Below the pieces are notes generated by a model. The model searched no databases. It was given only the letters and a program-made list of their open reading frames with translations, and had not been told where the DNA came from. A stretch of DNA of 64,000 nucleotides from a virus: the IMG/VR virus record IMGVR_UViG_3300042482_000702, positions 75,355-139,354 of that record; one strand, given 5' to 3'. A program made the position numbers and the translations under genes. Positions 62,818 through 64,000 of this stretch are shown piece after piece (position 1 is the first letter of the stretch; each line of letters begins with the position of its first letter).

Positions 62818-63681
62818 TTAGAATGGCATATCGTCTTCCGGTTCAACTCCAGCTTGTGGGTCAACTGGAGCAGATGTTTTACCACTACCACCGAATGAAG
62901 ACTCACTATCTTCAGCGTTTCCATATACATAACCACCTTTTTCAGTACTCCATTTAGGACTTTCTCCTCTTGCAAGAGCTTCTAAATACTCAACAGGTTT
63001 TTTAGAATAAACATCTTCCCAAGTTAATTCATCATTAACCCATTCATCACCAATAACTTTATTCTCATGAATTGCAGATGGGTCGTCATACATAACAGTT
63101 TGGATTACAGTGTAAAAAGCTCCTTTTGGTGTTTTTGCTTTAGTTAATTCCAAAATAATATCTCTACCTTTTTCAGGGTCAGCAATATCACCTTTGTTTC
63201 TGTAGATAGGTATAATTTTATCTAAAATACCTTCGTTTTTGTAGTTGTCTTTAAATCTCCAAAATTTAACACCATCATCCTCATTATCTCTATCAATAAC
63301 TTTTACAATGTAAAATTTACGAGATAAGTATTGTTTAGCTAATTCTTTATCAGAATCTCTACCTGTTGAACGTAATTCTTCGTAAACCTCATTTAAAGGT
63401 GAACGCTCATTATCGTTTTTTCCCGGGTCATAAAATTTTTGGAATTTTCCATCAACTTGGATTTCGTGATACCAAACAACTTTAAATGGTGAAGAACCAT
63501 CTTTTGTTGGTAAAATCCTTAATCTTCGTTGCCCTTGAGTCTCCTTATCTTGAAGGATTGCCGCGAAGTATTTTTTCATTCTTTCTTCTTGTGTGAATTT
63601 TGAGGTAGAAGAAGAACCTCCTTGTTTTGATTGCTCGTATTGAGCCAAAACTGCGTCTAATGAATTGTTGTTTGTCGCCAT
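62818..63681 (-). CDS. 32: gp32-like single-stranded DNA-binding protein
   Basis: 287 residues (T4 gp32 301). The N-terminus is Ser/Gln-rich, the core has basic/aromatic segments (RRLRILPTKDGSSPFKVVWY; KFYIVKVIDRDNEDD; VKFWRFKDNYK), and the tail is acidic, ending EPEDDMPF. No CxxC zinc motif is seen, unlike T4 gp32. The end DDMPF resembles the DDDIPF tip of bacterial SSB, which binds partner proteins. It protects ssDNA and coordinates UvsX, encoded downstream. A near-consensus host-type promoter lies upstream. Confidence 0.82.
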   Translation of the reverse strand: MATNNNSLDAVLAQYEQSKQGGSSSTSKFTQEERMKKYFAAILQDKETQGQRRLRILPTKDGSSPFKVVWYHEIQVDGKFQKFYDPGKNDNERSPLNEVYEELRSTGRDSDKELAKQYLSRKFYIVKVIDRDNEDDGVKFWRFKDNYKNEGILDKIIPIYRNKGDIADPEKGRDIILELTKAKTPKGAFYTVIQTVMYDDPSAIHENKVIGDEWVNDELTWEDVYSKKPVEYLEALARGESPKWSTEKGGYVYGNAEDSESSFGGSGKTSAPVDPQAGVEPEDDMPF

Positions 63682-63706
63682 AGTGTTTAAAATGTTTTAA
63701 AGTTTA

Positions 63707-63740
63707 TAAAAGTATAAGTGTCTACGAGTGGTTTGTCAAA
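63707..63740 (-). promoter_or_regulatory. Near-consensus host-type promoter for gp32
   Basis: TTTG, 22 nt, TACTTTTA on the minus strand, one mismatch from TAnnTTTG. It lies between the terminator of the upstream gene and the ATG at 63681. Confidence 0.45.
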
Positions 63741-63755
63741 TTGTTTTGTAAAAAA

Positions 63756-63777
63756 AAAATGGTCCGAAGACCATTTT
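63756..63777 (-). terminator. Terminator of the rightmost partial gene
   Basis: 9-bp stem (AAAATGGTC/GACCATTTT) with the loop CGAA and a T run on the minus strand. Confidence 0.85.
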
Positions 63778-63779
63778 AA

Positions 63780-64000
63780 TTATCTAATCTCTTTAAATGA
63801 GGTAGCTTCGTCCTCAAAATTTCTAAATGTTTTTTTAATTTCATTTGGTGAATAGTCTTCTACCTCGTCTTGAGTTAAAATATATTCATTTTTTCCCGAT
63901 TTGTCCATTTCTTCTTCTTTATCAACAAAAAAATCTGTTAATTTCTGATTAAAAGGACCCGAGTCTAGGCTTCTTAATTCTAATTTTTCTTGTGGAGTTT
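63780..64000 (-). CDS. Hypothetical protein, C-terminal part only
   Basis: Minus-strand frame open from the right edge to TAA at 63780-63782. The last residues include LTDFFVDKEEEMDKSGKNEY and PNEIKKTFRNFEDEATSFKE. Highly charged and helical. The N-terminus is outside the window and the family is not recognised. Confidence 0.6.
   Translation of the reverse strand, partial: TPQEKLELRSLDSGPFNQKLTDFFVDKEEEMDKSGKNEYILTQDEVEDYSPNEIKKTFRNFEDEATSFKEIR

Noticed and set aside
62757-62975. 72-residue minus-strand frame over the end of gp32
   Set aside because: It overlaps the clear gp32 frame in another register and ends in the structured leader; composition is not protein-like.
1-64000. tRNA genes, integrase or attachment sites
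   Set aside because: No cloverleaf-like GC-rich segment, recombinase gene or duplicated attachment core was recognised by eye; a tRNA scan would be needed to exclude tRNAs fully.

Overview
The window is part of the genome of a large, AT-rich, T4-related contractile-tailed phage (myovirus) that very probably infects a member of the Bacteroidetes, most likely a flavobacterium-like host. The phage assignment rests on a T4-type replication and recombination set (gp32-like SSB, UvsX, FEN-type RNase H, gp41 helicase, primase, gp46/gp47), class I NrdA/NrdB, and baseplate genes in the T4 order 25-6. The host assignment rests on several independent signs: promoters of the Bacteroidetes form TTTG-N19-22-TAnnTTTG, a sigma factor of the Bacteroidetes RpoD type, SprB-type repeats in tail proteins, a bacteroidete-type Hc1 histone-like protein, and A-rich leaders instead of Shine-Dalgarno sites. 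No capsid, portal, terminase, DNA polymerase or tRNA genes are in the window, so it is a fragment of a larger genome.

Layout. 1-4209 (minus strand): virion fibre and adhesin genes, beginning with a fibre that runs off the left edge and carries YadA-head-like and collagen-like repeats. 4295-8995: tandem paralogues with a possible head-targeting N-terminus, a glutaredoxin-thioredoxin pair, a GIY-YIG endonuclease and a PcfJ-like protein. 9009-14407: an LRR protein, a Dam-type methylase, DnaJ, an Hc1 histone-like protein and small unknowns, with two plus-strand genes. 14489-20601: candidate head or internal proteins, an amidase endolysin, candidate spanins and a repeat-rich membrane protein. 20634-23539: sigma factor and a probable HNH endonuclease plus methylase restriction-modification pair. 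23529-32498: gp46, kinase-like protein, gp47, FkbM methyltransferase, PD-(D/E)XK nuclease, primase and small membrane or zinc-ribbon proteins. 32586-36734 (plus strand): virion adhesin genes with Thr-Pro linkers, then a RuvC-like nuclease. 36775-55346 (minus strand): one long tail and baseplate operon, gp25, gp6, a 1915-residue protein, then six further structural proteins ending with an SprB-repeat adhesin. 55397-64000: NrdA, NrdB, helicase, RNase H, UvsX, gp32 and a partial gene.

How it works together. Two promoter classes can be proposed from the sequence. Host-type promoters precede the sigma factor, primase, gp32, methylase and several small genes (early or middle). A separate TATTTATA box, usually 12-17 nt before the ATG, precedes baseplate, fibre and candidate head genes (probably late). 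Several late-box genes share an N-terminal peptide ending in (L/I)xE followed by Q or T, which resembles T4 capsid-targeting and prohead-protease sites. This suggests a set of internal head proteins, one of them carrying leucine-rich repeats, that may be packaged and delivered with the DNA; that reading is inference. Adhesin genes at three places share SprB-like modules and Thr-Pro linkers and probably form the host-recognition apparatus.
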